A stretch of 64,000 nucleotides of DNA from positions 7,450,860-7,514,859 of the forward strand of contig CM060854.1 of assembly GCA_030737835.1 (NCBI GenBank), in the 5' to 3' direction. Source of the DNA: Acorus gramineus (Eukaryota > Streptophyta > Magnoliopsida > Acorales > Acoraceae). Position numbers and translations under genes: made by a program. This document shows, one piece after another, positions 25,461-37,200 of the stretch. Every line of letters begins with the position of its first letter. Within the stretch, counting starts at the first letter, position 1. Under the pieces are notes generated by a model. That model was not told the origin of the DNA. It worked only from the letters and a program-made list of their open reading frames with translations, and did not search any database.

Positions 25461-25663
25461 TGTTAGAATAAAGAAAAGGGAATTATTGTTATTATATTAG
25501 AGGAGCCAAAGGGCTCTATTTATAGATACATAGAGGAAACCCTAAAATACAGATAAGGAATCTAGGAAAACTAGGAAACTAATAATATCACAATAATGAC
25601 AATACAGATATAATAATAATGACAATAAAGATATAATATTATCCTAATAATGATTCTTTAACA
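25461..25663 (-). repeat. Long terminal repeat (3' LTR in element orientation)
   Basis: 203 bp, TG...CA ends in plus-strand reading, same length as the partner copy. A minus-strand TATAAATA box lies at 25517-25524. About 24-bp AATAATGACAATA-type words are repeated within it. It abuts the polypurine tract at 25664. Confidence 0.92.
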
Positions 25664-25672
25664 CCCCCTCCC
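25664..25672 (-). promoter_or_regulatory. Polypurine tract of the LTR element
   Basis: GGGAGGGGG on the minus strand, directly next to the LTR, in the position where plus-strand DNA synthesis starts in LTR retrotransposons. Confidence 0.8.
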
Positions 25673-25797
25673 AAACTCTGAAAGGTAGAACCCTTAGAGT
25701 TTGGACAAAAATGAGAAGGTGACGAAGGCTGGCGACAGCACGTGCAGGAGCAGCAGGGGCACGTGCAGGCGCGGCAGGGGTGCAACAAAGGCACGGT

Positions 25798-26525
25798 AAC
25801 GGCGACGTCAGCGGCACGACGGTGACGGCGACGGCGACGGCAGGGGCACGACGGCGACGGCGACGGCAAGGGCACGACGGCGACGGCGACGGCAAGGGCA
25901 CGACGGCGACGGCGACGGCAAGGGCACGACGGCGACGGCAAGGGCACGACGGCAAGGGCACGACGGCGACGGCAAGGGCACGACGGCAAGGGCACGACGG
26001 CGACGGCAAGGGCACGACGGCGACGGCAAGGGCACGACGGCGACGGCGACGGCGACGGCAAGGGCACGACCGCGACGACAACGACGACGGCAAGGGCACG
26101 ACGGCGACGACGACGGCAAGGGCACGACGGCGACGACGACGGCAAGGGCACGACGGCGACGACGACGGCAAGGGCACGACGACGACGGCAAGGGCACGAC
26201 GACAACAGCGACGACAAGGGCACGACGACGACGGCGACGGCAAGGGCACGACGACGACGGCAAAGACACGGGCACGACGACGGCAAAGACACGAGCACGA
26301 CGACGGCAAGGGCACGACGGCGACGACGACGGCAAGGGCACGACGGCGACGGCAAGGGCACGACGACAACAGCGACGGCAAGGGCACGACGGCGACGGCA
26401 AGGGCACGACGGCGACGACGACGGCAAGGGCACGACGACGGCAAGGGCACGACGACAACAGCGACGGCAAGAGCACGACGGCGACGGCAAGGGCACGACG
26501 GCGACGACGACGGCAACGCAGGGGC
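25798..26525. repeat. GC-rich minisatellite array inside the LTR element
   Basis: About 28 units of AAGGGCACGACGGC followed by zero or more 6-bp GACGGC or GACGAC additions, giving typical unit lengths of 14, 20, 26 or 32 bp. Variants include AAAGACACG and ACAACAGCG. Since most unit lengths leave a remainder of 2 on division by 3, the frame shifts at nearly every unit. The array lacks stops in several frames of both strands. The resulting long Arg/Ala/Thr- or Pro/Cys/Arg-rich frames are therefore most likely by-products of composition and not proteins. Confidence 0.9.
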
Positions 26526-26759
26526 AAAGTCAGCGGCAGCAAAGGCGTGCGGAAGACTCGCGTGGAGGGCGTGGTGGTATTACACAGCGGAGAGCAAAGA
26601 ACAACGACGGCACAAACAAATAGGGTTCGCCTGAGAAGCAAACAAAGCAATCAAAGAAAATATGGGTATCAAAAGTCCTCCCCCGCTCCAAATGAAAACA
26701 TCTTAATTTGAGGGGGGGGGAAGGAATAAAAACTTTTATATATCTAGGGTTTCAAAGGT

Positions 26760-26772
26760 GGCTCTGATACCA
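26760..26772 (-). promoter_or_regulatory. Primer binding site (initiator tRNA-Met type)
   Basis: Minus strand reads TGGTATCAGAGCC immediately after the LTR end at 26773. This is the well-known plant Copia-type primer site complementary to the 3' end of initiator tRNA-Met. It fixes the orientation of the element as minus. Confidence 0.9.
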
Positions 26773-26975
26773 TGTTAGAATAAAGAAAAGGAAATTCTTG
26801 TTATTATATTAGAGGAGCCAAAGGGCTCTATTTATAGATACATAGAGGAAACCCTAAAAAGCAGATAAGGAATCTAGGAAAACTAGGAAACTAATAATAT
26901 CACAATAATGACAATAAAGATATAATAATAATGACAATAAAGATATAATATTATCCTAATAATGACTCTTTAACA
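26773..26975 (-). repeat. Long terminal repeat (5' LTR in element orientation)
   Basis: 203 bp, nearly identical to 25461-25663. Minus-strand TATAAATA at 26829-26836 would serve as the element promoter. The LTR is followed on its outer side by the target duplication GTGAA. Confidence 0.92.
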
Positions 26976-27570
26976 GTGAAATTCATGACAGCTAAGCAAA
27001 AAACGCTTCATATGCATGTGGGAGATTTTTGAAAAATAAGTATTGTTTAAATAATTATCTAAACGGCCTTCAATTAACTTCCATTCTCATATATCAATTG
27101 GTTTATTTTTCTTCTTCTATAACATCCGCAAATGACGAAATTTGGCCAAGTTAATTAGAAGATCATTTTTCTTAACTAATTTTAGATCATTTTGTTAATT
27201 ATTTAAAAAAAAAAAAAACCATACATAGTGATATACAAATACAAGCCATACAGGATTAACAATAGGATTCACTTAATAAAAAATTTAGTCCACCAAATCA
27301 CTTATTCACATATCGGTCACTAGTCCTAACTATACTAATTTATTTATTTATTAGAAGAATGAAAACAGTTAATTTTGGTTTAATTATATGATCAAATGAG
27401 CCACTAAATATTTGATTTAGCAGAAAAACCTCAAGTGAAGCTAATATATAATTCCAGTGTTTCATAGGATTCCCGGCCAACAATTATTCTTCTTTTGATT
27501 GTTTCGGCCACATTTTTTCATACTTCAAATTCTGATGGAAGGTGAAATAGGTGAGATGTGGTATAAAAAA
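26976..27570. other. AT-rich intergenic DNA between two mobile elements
   Basis: No gene seen. Contains an A run at about 27205-27216 and the left target copy TATAAAAAA (27562-27570) of the MITE that follows. Confidence 0.5.
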
Positions 27571-27848
27571 AAAAGGATTTTTAATTTTAAGTCTCCACAA
27601 ACCATCATATTTAATGATCGATCCTTTCCTTTTTCGTATTTAGGTTTTAGTCCGTCGATTTAAAGGATAATTCATGGATAGGTCCCTCACAGGGACTAAA
27701 GAGTAAATTAAATAATTTATGGATAGGTCATTCTCAGGGACTAAAAATGAACTATCATTTAAATCTGGAGACTAAAACCTAAATACGAAGAAGGAAGGAA
27801 TCAATCACTAAATATGATGGTATGTGGGGTCTTAAAATTAAAAATCCC
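27571..27848. mobile_element. Mutator-like MITE, about 278 bp, 9-bp target duplication
   Basis: Long terminal inverted repeats of about 80 bases: the left GGATTTTTAATTTTAAGTCT... is matched by the right ...CTTAAAATTAAAAATCC. The inner words GTATTTAGGTTTTAGTC and GACTAAAACCTAAATAC also pair. TATAAAAAA lies at both borders (27562-27570 and 27849-27857). The length of this duplication and the G/C-ended repeats fit Mutator-like elements. The left outer end is blurred by an A run. Related to the element at 51085-51457. Confidence 0.72.
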
Positions 27849-28287
27849 TATAAAAAATCAAGAACATTTTTACAATGTGAACTGCACCGTCTATTTTTAG
27901 TGCATCCATCTTTGTGTTTTTGCGTACGTATCGGTTTCGGTAAAATTTATTGTGTTGTTATGACCTCCAACAATTTATGTGTACACGGTTTACATTGCAT
28001 TCTCATTATTATTATTATTAGTCAACTTCACTGCCTCACCGTCCTCCCAGCTCTACTCAACACAGTATTAATTATAGCTTCTTTTCATATATTATATTAA
28101 TTTTAATAAAATCAAGTTTTAGGTGGGTGAGATATGGTGTTATTGCTTAAAGCCAACAAAAAAAAATTCTATTTATCAACATGTTATGCATCACCCAGGA
28201 AGTGGTGTGATGTGTATGGGGACACCTTTTCATAGGGACCCATTTTGGATTTCTTGCCGACAACGAGACTCATAATTTGGTGAAAAA

Positions 28288-28516
28288 TCGTTTGGTTGCG
28301 TGATTGTGCAGCGTTTGCGGTTGTAGAAAGCTGCGTTTATAATCGTACAACTAAATAGTTTTATTGTAGCAACTTTCTGCACAAAGATTTCAGGCAAATA
28401 GTATTCAAAAGCTGTGATTTTAAAAAGCTGAGAAAGTGAGCTTCCTGCAGAATCAGTTTTAAAACCCAGATTCCTGCATAATCAGTTTTGCAATCGCGCA
28501 ACCAAACGCACCCTAA
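28288..28516. mobile_element. Candidate inverted-repeat element
   Basis: CGTTTGGTTGCGTGATTG near 28289 pairs with CAATCGCGCAACCAAACG near 28492-28509. Internal CTGCA-rich words (TTCCTGCAGAATCAGTTTT, TTCCTGCATAATCAGTTTT) are repeated. The outer left end is degraded and no target duplication is certain. Confidence 0.5.
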
Positions 28517-28540
28517 AGTCTTTAGTGGGACAAACGTTTA

Positions 28541-29189
28541 GGGTGTATTTGTGCTACATAGAAAGTGATGGAAAATAAGAAAAAATAAAAAAAATTCATT
28601 TGACCACATAAAAATCAGATGTTTGTGTCAAACAAAAAGTGAAAAAAAATTTTCCCTCACTTTCCCTTTATTATTTTGTCTTATTATGAGAGGAGGAAAA
28701 AGAATTTCCTGAAGAAAAGTGAGTTTGCTATTTTTGAGTTTGCATATTAAATGTTTAGTGATATTGAATAATTTTTTTTGTTCTTATTTTATTATTTTAT
28801 AATAAATAATAAAAGTATTTATTTAAATTTTTTTATTTATTATGTGACATGTCCTTGTTGGTTGTCTTTCAAAATTTTATTTATTTAAAATATTTGATTG
28901 ATAAGTTAGGTTGCTTTTAAATTATATTTAAAGTAGCATACAAATAATTTTTTTTTTTTGTCATTTTTCATTACTTTATCTGATAACATAAACAGTATAT
29001 TTGATTTTCCGTCATTTTCTATCACAAGCACAAAAAAACTGTTTTTATTTTCCATCACTTTCCTTAACAGGCACTAACATCATATAAATTGGTCAAAGAG
29101 AAAAATATTTCTTTTCCATCACTTTCCCTTTGACCCAAATTCCTTCACTTTCCTTTATTTTTCCTTTGAGATTATGCACAAACACACCC
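28541..29189. mobile_element. Harbinger-like MITE, 649 bp, TTA target duplication
   Basis: Begins GGGTGTATTTGTGC and ends GCACAAACACACCC, with TTA outside both ends (28538-28540 and 29190-29192). Subterminal GAAAGTGATGGAAAAT-type words recur in both orientations (CCATCACTTTCC near the right end). No transposase frame. Confidence 0.65.
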
Positions 29190-29192
29190 TTA

Positions 29193-31204
29193 GTCTATAT
29201 ACTTCACTAGCGCAGTGAATAAAATTTTTAATTTTTTTTAGAAAAAAACATATTGATTTGTCTAAATTATGTATTTTGAAATTCACAATAATACATATAC
29301 TTTATTAGGAGAGTATATTTTAAGAAAATCAAAACGGTTGGGAGCTGCAGACGGGGTTAGATATATCATTTCCCTTAGGCCCCGTTTGGTTGCATGTTTG
29401 GGACAGCTTTTGCTTTTTGAAAAGCTGAAAAGCTAAAATCGTGCAGCCAAACGGGGCAGCTTTATTTAGAATCGGAAGCTGGATTCCTTTTAATTTTTCC
29501 CTCGAAATCCGTGTTTTGAAAAGCTCAAAAACAACGTTTTTTTGTCGGAATCGATTTTTTGAATTGAAAAGCAACTTTCTCTGTTAAACATCAATTGCTT
29601 TCAAATATTGATTCATGAATTAAAAAAAAAAGTATCCTAATAAAAGTCAAAGTCTTAAATCATCTTAAAAAACAGCTTTATTCCAAAAGCTACTTTTCAA
29701 TCTGTGTTTCAAAACAGACTTTAATAGGACTGCTCCCAAAATCCATTATTGGCATGTGATGACTGTTCTTATATACTTTGTATAAAACCCAAGAAAAATG
29801 TTACACTGAATCTATTTTACCGTTCAAAATACAATCTATCTATATTTTTATTTTTTTTTAAATCATATACCTCATTTAATAAGATATTTATTTTTATAAA
29901 ATATAAAATATATAATGCATTCGACAGTGGATGATATCATCTCTTCATTCTCCTCTGAAAAGGAATGAGTGGACTCCTTTATTAAGATGTACAATGTTGA
30001 CCTCTACATCATCATAGAGTATCCTCCAGGAATGAATTTCCTGTAGTGCTATGTGATGTGTATCTTTCCCGGAAAGAAGTCCCTTTCCTGGAGTCAACAA
30101 GCTTGTTCGACGTTTTGTAAGAGAACAACACGACATTACTCTTCTGTATGTCTTCTTCACAGTTTTTTTCATTTCTCTTAAACCGTCGTACCGTCATAAG
30201 TGGATAATACAGAATAAGATTTATTCTGAGAGTATATAGTTATACCGTCATAAGTGGATATAATAGTGAAATAAATGATTTTGTGTTTGATTGTGTTTTA
30301 AATTATTCTCAATGGAAAACGTAATAATAAAGTTTTTGTTGTTCGGATAAAATGTGAATAAAGTGTGGATAAAGATTTATAAAAGATAAAAAAATGATAA
30401 TAGTTGATTTAACATGTGATTTATAAGAGATGATGACAGTTGATTTGATAGTATGACCCACATATTCTCTAGATAGAATAACCTGGAATAACTTTAATTT
30501 CAAAGGTTGATTAGAATTCATGTATCACTTTAGACCAGTTTATTCTGACATAGGTTATCCCAGAGTATTCATTGCATCTAAATACCAAAAATTACTTATT
30601 TATTTTTATTCCAGATTATTCTACGGCCTATTCTGTATCCAAACAGAGGCTTAGAGTCTCTTAACATGAGCAATCATGTCCTTTAGTTGATCATAATTTA
30701 GAATAAACGAGTCTACCATCTTGGAATTGGAATCCACGGTAAAATTCTCACACATACAATCACCACCATCGCCTAATCCAATATAGAGTAGGAAAAAATG
30801 TATACATTTAATTCATACAATCATATATTTTATATCTTGTAGAGGCATATATTTCATTAGATATTTGTTCAAAAATCAAAATATATTGGAGACTACAAAA
30901 AGAACCACATGAATGACTGTCGCTGACATTTTATTAAAAAAAGAGTTGTACCATACCTTTCAAAATAGACTGCATTTTCACAAATAGATCTCAATACAGC
31001 TTGTTTGAATTTATCAACCATCAACACAAGGAAAGAATCATCAATCAGAATCCACAGTATACACACTACATAACATTATTTTTAGTAGACAAAATTGATT
31101 CATCTCCTTTTTTTGAAGATTGTTCCCCCCATGATTTGATCCTTGATCATTCTTTACGGAGAGAGGGTGTTGGCCGACTTTTCCAAAGCTCCTTAATATA
31201 ATAA
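29193..31204. other. Intergenic region between the element cluster and NFXL2
   Basis: A short inverted repeat at 29379-29457 (GCCCCGTTTGGTTGCATG against GTGCAGCCAAACGGGGC) probably marks another small foldback element. A dispersed repeat (ACGTAATAATAAAGTTTTTG at about 30319) occurs further on. About 30900-31204 is likely the NFXL2 3' untranslated region and downstream flank. No gene recognised. Confidence 0.5.
29379..29457. repeat. 79-bp foldback sequence
   Basis: Terminal GCCCCGTTTGGTTGCATG pairs with CGTGCAGCCAAACGGGGC around an AAGCTGAAAAGCT core. The GGCCCCGTTTGG end is frequent at the ends of plant DNA elements. It may be one end of a larger element running to about 29725. Confidence 0.5.
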
Positions 31205-34200
31205 TTATATTCTTGGGTGCAGTTTGTTTAATCTCCTCCTCTCGGATTCATTCATCCAATCAGACAGCAAGAAGAGACCTTTGTAGCCGTAGTAAGCAAT
31301 TGCAACCAAAATCACAAATACAGTAACACATACAAGGCATTTCCACATGATTGCCTGGATTGCCTGCATGAAAATACAAGATAGTAACTGATGTTGGAAT
31401 TTCACGGTACCACAATTAGTTAAGAACATACCCATGATTTGAATTGCACTTACCTGCAGTTTCGATATTTGCTTGTGTTCTTGTATCCTTTCTCGTCTCT
31501 TCCTACGCTTGGTCACTTGGCCAACGTCCAATGTCAGAGGAGTCTTCCAAAGAATAGGAGATAAAAATACACCACTCAGCCAAAGGTGTAGTTTAAGAAC
31601 ACAATTCTAAAGCAAAAAGGTATGCACATGATAGCAGATGAACATTGTAAAGAAATGAAGGTTGCATTAACAAAATTCTGATCCCATTTTCTTGTAGTCA
31701 ACTGGCAAGAGGAAATGGTTGTTTACAAATTGTGAACATATAATGTCCCTGTGACATTATCCCTTTCTAAGGAACTCGCTAATTTCAGCCTAGAAGGAAC
31801 CCATAATAAAAAATAAAAGAGATTGAAAATACACCTCACTGGAAGATCAAACTCAAAAGATAGTATTGTCATTGAATATTAAAGAATGCCTTTACACAGA
31901 TTGCATCGTATCATAATATAACTCAGGCAACTTTAAGCATCTTGAGATAGAAGAAAAATTGAACAAAGACAGGCATGCCTGATGAGAAAAACATTATCAT
32001 TTTATGGAAAAATGAACTTTGCAAGAACAGTTTCATCCTTTCAATGCTTATGAAGCCCAGATATGGGTACAAACATGTCATGAACGCCAGCCATCTGGTA
32101 TGATCAGCATTCTAATATTTAAGGAAATGGATAAAAATATGTCAACAATTCTATATAATGCTAATGCTATTAACACATAATTGTAGGTGTGTGTTACATA
32201 TTTTTGTCACAAAAGATCACATCAAGGCCTGCATGGTTCATATAAATAGAAATTAGGTGGTGTGTGATGATAGAATCCAAAAGCACTAGGGGGTGCACAT
32301 AACTGTGCCCACCGGAGCCCATAACCTCAGGTTTGGTCAGGCTAAGGCTCTGGTTTGATTGTCGAAACTCTGGTCTTTGGTCCTGCTGTGCTCTGGGATA
32401 TGTTAAAAACCGGAGGCAGGCCATCTGCTCACTAATTCCAAAATCTCACCCAAAAATCACCCCATCTAGATAACTAAAACCCAAACCCTTCACCCAAGAA
32501 CAGTCTAAACTCATGGCACAAGAAAGTGACCAAATTAAAACTCAAGAAAACCATCATCCCTTCCTCCTTCCCAAGACTCTTCTTCATTCTCTCCTACAAA
32601 AACAGACTTCATATCATTGAGGTCCTCCCACAAACACCACAGATCAGGAACTCTCCATCACCCATCTCCACCTCCAACTTCCAACCAGGATAGGTGGATT
32701 ATTCAATCATCAAGAGTATCTCTCAACATCAGATCTCTGAATCCTGACCATCCACCTTAACACCCCCCCCCCCCCCCCCCCCCTCCCTTCAATGTTCAAC
32801 CTCTTCAACTATCCCTCCAAAGACCATCTGAAAAAGTCCACCTCAGAACACCACGGGATTCTCTTAAAGCACCTATCAAACAGTTAGCAATTCTCAACCG
32901 TTGGTCTTGTGGGCATATTGATGGTCAAAGCAACCCAAACTGATCATATATATTGACCTTGAGAGAGAAGTGAGACAGAAGTAAGACTGTGAGTATAATT
33001 GAGGTGCAATGGTGAGCCAAATGAAAATCCATATCTGAGGTTGGGTTAGGATCAGGTTTGCCTAGATTCCATACCTTGGGGCAGGCCCCGGACGACCCAA
33101 CCCCTGCCTACCCTCCAAAAAGTATGCAATACAATATGACTTGTCACGTCCAAGGAACATCTGGTTAGTATATGTGTTCATGCATGGGAAATCGGACACA
33201 TGTTTGTTGACCATGTAGAAATAATCATGTATCGTAGTTTGAAATGTATGAGTTGAGCAGAGTTATATTGAGCTGATGGAGATGTATATGATTGATGACA
33301 CATTAATATTGCACCAGATAGATATTATGGATGCGTATAGATAACAATGATATAAAAGAACTTTGAACTGAAGACAGGTCAGATATAATCTACGAGCGAA
33401 GAGGCAACAACAAATCAAATAATGCAGATCAGATCTTGGTAAGGAATCATGACTGTTAATGTTATAAATATGCGTAAAAACTAACTAGATCCTTTTGAGA
33501 TTTTCATCCCCATGGACGACTGTAAAATTGAAAGTAAGATATTGGAATTGAGCAATTGATACATGTCATAACATTTACACAGGCTCCTAGATAACTCTAT
33601 AAAGTTTCTGCATATGTGCCTAAAGTCAGTAAAATATTCAATAACACATCATAAAGACTGCCCAGCTGGTTGAAAAATATACCTAAATTGTAAAAACGTG
33701 TTTATAGCAGAAGCATCAAAATTGTATGCAGAGCCAAAGGGAAGATGATATTTAAACTAAATATACAACTTCAGGACAGAGATATTCAGCACATATTCGA
33801 TGCAACTTTAGATCATGATAACATAAGATCTAACAGAAGTAAAAGATCACTTCTGTATTAAAAAAATCCAAATAACAGTTACCTCAACTTTTGGTTTGCG
33901 CAATTGTAACTCTGATTCTACAACTTTCTGTCTACTAGTGCATTCTAAATTGCATGGAAGAAGACCAATCCCAAACTGGCCTTTTAAGATATCTTTAGGA
34001 TCACGACCAGTTCTGCGGTAGGCATCTTGAACATCTTTACATAGCCACTCGTTTTTCAAATGGTGACATGGACAACGAACAGTGACCTTCCAGGATTTTT
34101 GTTCATAAAAGAAATAAGTTGATTAAAAAAAATGTGCATATAACAGAAATTTTACACAGTAACCATTTATTATTTTCATGTAAAGATTCACATAAGATCA

Positions 34201-37200
34201 TGAAGGCTCTCATCATACATATCCAAACTTCACCCATTATATGTGGCTATCATTTTTCTTGACTGGAAAAGGTTATGCGCAACTAACAAGTAGGCATCTG
34301 GCCAATCGTCATGTGACGATTGTGAATTTTTATACATTTAATTAATCACATTTTTTTTTCTATCTAAGCATGGCATACATCATATTGCATGTGTATAATA
34401 TATACGTGTGTATATATGTATATATGTATATAGAGGGGTGGTATGGTGCGGACACAATACCCTCTGTCAATATGAGGTCACTTTGTAATCACCCTACAAT
34501 TTGGGTGCATCCAATCATTTGCTAAGAAAATGGTCCATAAAAAAAATCACAGAAGAGGGGAGATCATGTTGAGAAATAAGAGGGATCACAATTCATGGGG
34601 ATATATGTGAGTTCATGGGGTGGTTTTTTTAACCGTCTGATTAATCCATGTAATTTGACACTCATAGTTACGCTATAACTTTCACCCTGTCATGCTTGTT
34701 TACTTCTGCATTTCTTTTACAATGATGGGGAAAAAAAACAATATCATCCTTAGTGATGCATAGTCTGATTAATTAATTCTCAGAAAATAAAAAACAAAAA
34801 ATAATAGAACATTACCTTCTTTAAGCACTTATCAGAAGAGGGGCAATGATCAGGATGGCATATCTCTGAGCACAAATGAGGGCAGTTTCTTAACTTTCTG
34901 CAGAGTGAAACAAGAGACTTTAAAATCATTGATGAGTGACTATCAATGACCTATAAAGGCAGATGCAACTACTTACACTGTGATTGTTAACCATGCAAAC
35001 AATTCAAAATTTCAAATATGTCTAGTTACGTGCAATTTCACAAAAAATTGACATGAGACACATGCCTCACAACAGAATATCAATATAAATTGGTTTGAGA
35101 GCTGGTGTACCATGGGTATTGGCCTATGCACCAAAAAGGATCATATTGGTATGCATGTCTAAAGCATGATCAGTGTTAGGCTAATCATACCTAAGTTGCT
35201 AAGTTAACTCGGAATATATTAAAATCAAAATTGTCTTTAGTGCAAGGGTCAAGTTGTTAGCATCAGAAGTACTTGTTAAGCTAGATATAGCCAGTGATAA
35301 TCTCATTTTAGCTGGCCTAGATACTAATAAGTGGTGATGGGAATAAAAAGCAAATTGTAGAATTGTAACTTGGTTTCAATTACCTCTTCAGATTTTTAAG
35401 GCCCCACCCCTAACCACCACCAGAAAATATCATAACCACCACCAGAACAAAACAATAAATAAATATAAATTAATAAATTCTTAACATGTTGCCCTTCCCA
35501 CATAATCCTTCATCCAATATCAAATAATTACAGGTCCTGTTCAAAGGGAGCATTCCGAATGTGGAAAACATATGGAACTCTATTTTCTTATTTGTAAAAG
35601 ACCGGGGAAGATTCTGTGTGGTGGCAAAAAGGGTTGTTGTATCAGGTGGAAAATTTGTAATTGAATATAATTGGTTTTAGGGAGGTAGATACCAGTAGTA
35701 GGCCGCTCACCTGCTACGGTCTCTACTGGACAAGCATCTGTATTCTCCCTTTTTGGGCCCTATCTAACATGAAATTTGGGTAGTCTGCCAAAAAAAAGTA
35801 TCAAATAATTACCTTATACACCTCTTCAATGAGTGCGTTGGGGGACAGGGTGATATGCACATTCTTCCTCTAGTACAAAGCCTTTTAGATTTTGGGAATC
35901 GATAATACTAATGCATGCCATGCAGAAAGAGAATAATTAAAGAAAATTACAATGATGTAATCATAACCATAACCCATAATATTCAGGCCTTAAATTTACC
36001 TATGGCACGGTCCACCGCATGAGCGGGCCCTCTGTTGATCATTGTCTGACAAACTGCTAAAGTATGTGCACTCAAAAACATGGACCATAGAACTACAATG
36101 ACATGATCGTTTGATAAGCACTCGGCAAGGGGCACAATCACCAGAATGACAGGGCAATGGGCAAGGATGTATGCATGCAGGCTCCCTCTCCTGTTAACAG
36201 TAAATAAACAATGAGCAACTCAAAATTCCAATATAATCATGTCATAGGCAATGATTCCACAAACTCAACCACCTGTTACACACACTTGTAATATCTCTAA
36301 GTATTCTTAAATATCAGAGCAAAAGGATTGGTAAAAACTATAAAGATAAAGATGGCAAGAAAATAGTAGTGACGAGAACAAAATAAAGACCTTTTGACAA
36401 GGAAGTAAGCATTCTTCACATGGCTCACTAAGCTTTTGTCTTTCAGTTTTTGTGAGGGTGATAGTTCGACTGGAATAGTTCTCATTGCTTTCTGATATAG
36501 GCAGGACGGACAATACACTCATCAAAACATGGCATTGTTTCGTACAATAATGGTTTCCACACTGAAGAAGGTTCCCACAAAAGTTCCCACAGGAAAACCT
36601 TGATTTATCAGAGCACAGCATCTGAAAAGACATCAAGATGCATGTTATGATTTCACAAAATATATGCAAACCTATGATTATATTATCAAACAAGCAAGAG
36701 AAATAAACAAACCGATCTCTCTGATCCCATGTGTTCACCAAGGCATGATTTCAATACGATTTCTTGACATGGGGGGCATGTTGATCCAGGTGTACCCTGG
36801 CTCTGTTTATTAAATTTCTTTTTCTTTGGTTTCAGGGTGAACTCTGGCATGGGAGGAGGTGTTGGACCATGGCACCTGGACATAATTCAAGTCTAAACTG
36901 AACAAATAGAAATTATATGACATGCCAAGATATGTCAAAAAACCAGGGTTGTAATCAAACCTCTTTATACAGGCATGGCCGCATGGAAGCTTCTCTTCAC
37001 ACACCAGCCGACATGGAGGACAAGATCCATAGTGGCATTTGTGTGGCTGGAAAGACAGGAAAAATTTTGATATTAAATGAGAATGAAGAACAAAAAAAGA
37101 AAAGAAAAAAAAAGATTTCCAGAAGCCTCCGGCAAGGAACAGTTCAGAAAGACCTGTCTATTTTTTGTTTCTCTGTCACTCATATAAAATAAAGGTTTCA

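Larger units (their letters stand above)
25461..26975 (-). mobile_element. Complete small non-autonomous LTR retrotransposon (TRIM/SMART-like)
   Basis: A 1515-bp element with 203-bp LTRs at 25461-25663 and 26773-26975, each beginning TGTTAGAATAAAG and ending CTTTAACA. It is flanked by a perfect 5-bp target duplication, GTGAA (25456-25460 and 26976-26980). By eye the two LTRs differ at 6 of 203 positions. A primer binding site and polypurine tract place transcription on the minus strand. The 1109-bp interior has no gag or pol sequence; most of it is a GC-rich tandem array. It is larger than a classical TRIM and much smaller than a coding Copia or Gypsy element, so mobility would need enzymes from a relative. 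A solo LTR of the same family is at 37572-37751. Confidence 0.93.

Noticed and set aside
25798-26525. CRISPR-like array appearance
   Set aside because: There are no unique spacers of constant length. The units are contiguous minisatellite repeats inside a plant LTR element.
25639-26650. Long open frames of 280-290 codons on both strands across the minisatellite
   Set aside because: They arise from a stop-free GC-rich repeat whose unit length shifts frame each time. Several frames on both strands are open, and some begin only at non-ATG codons. They are not treated as genes.
27562-29192. One large composite transposon covering 27.5-29.2 kb
   Set aside because: The borders and target duplications differ (9 bp versus TTA), so these are separate adjacent elements.
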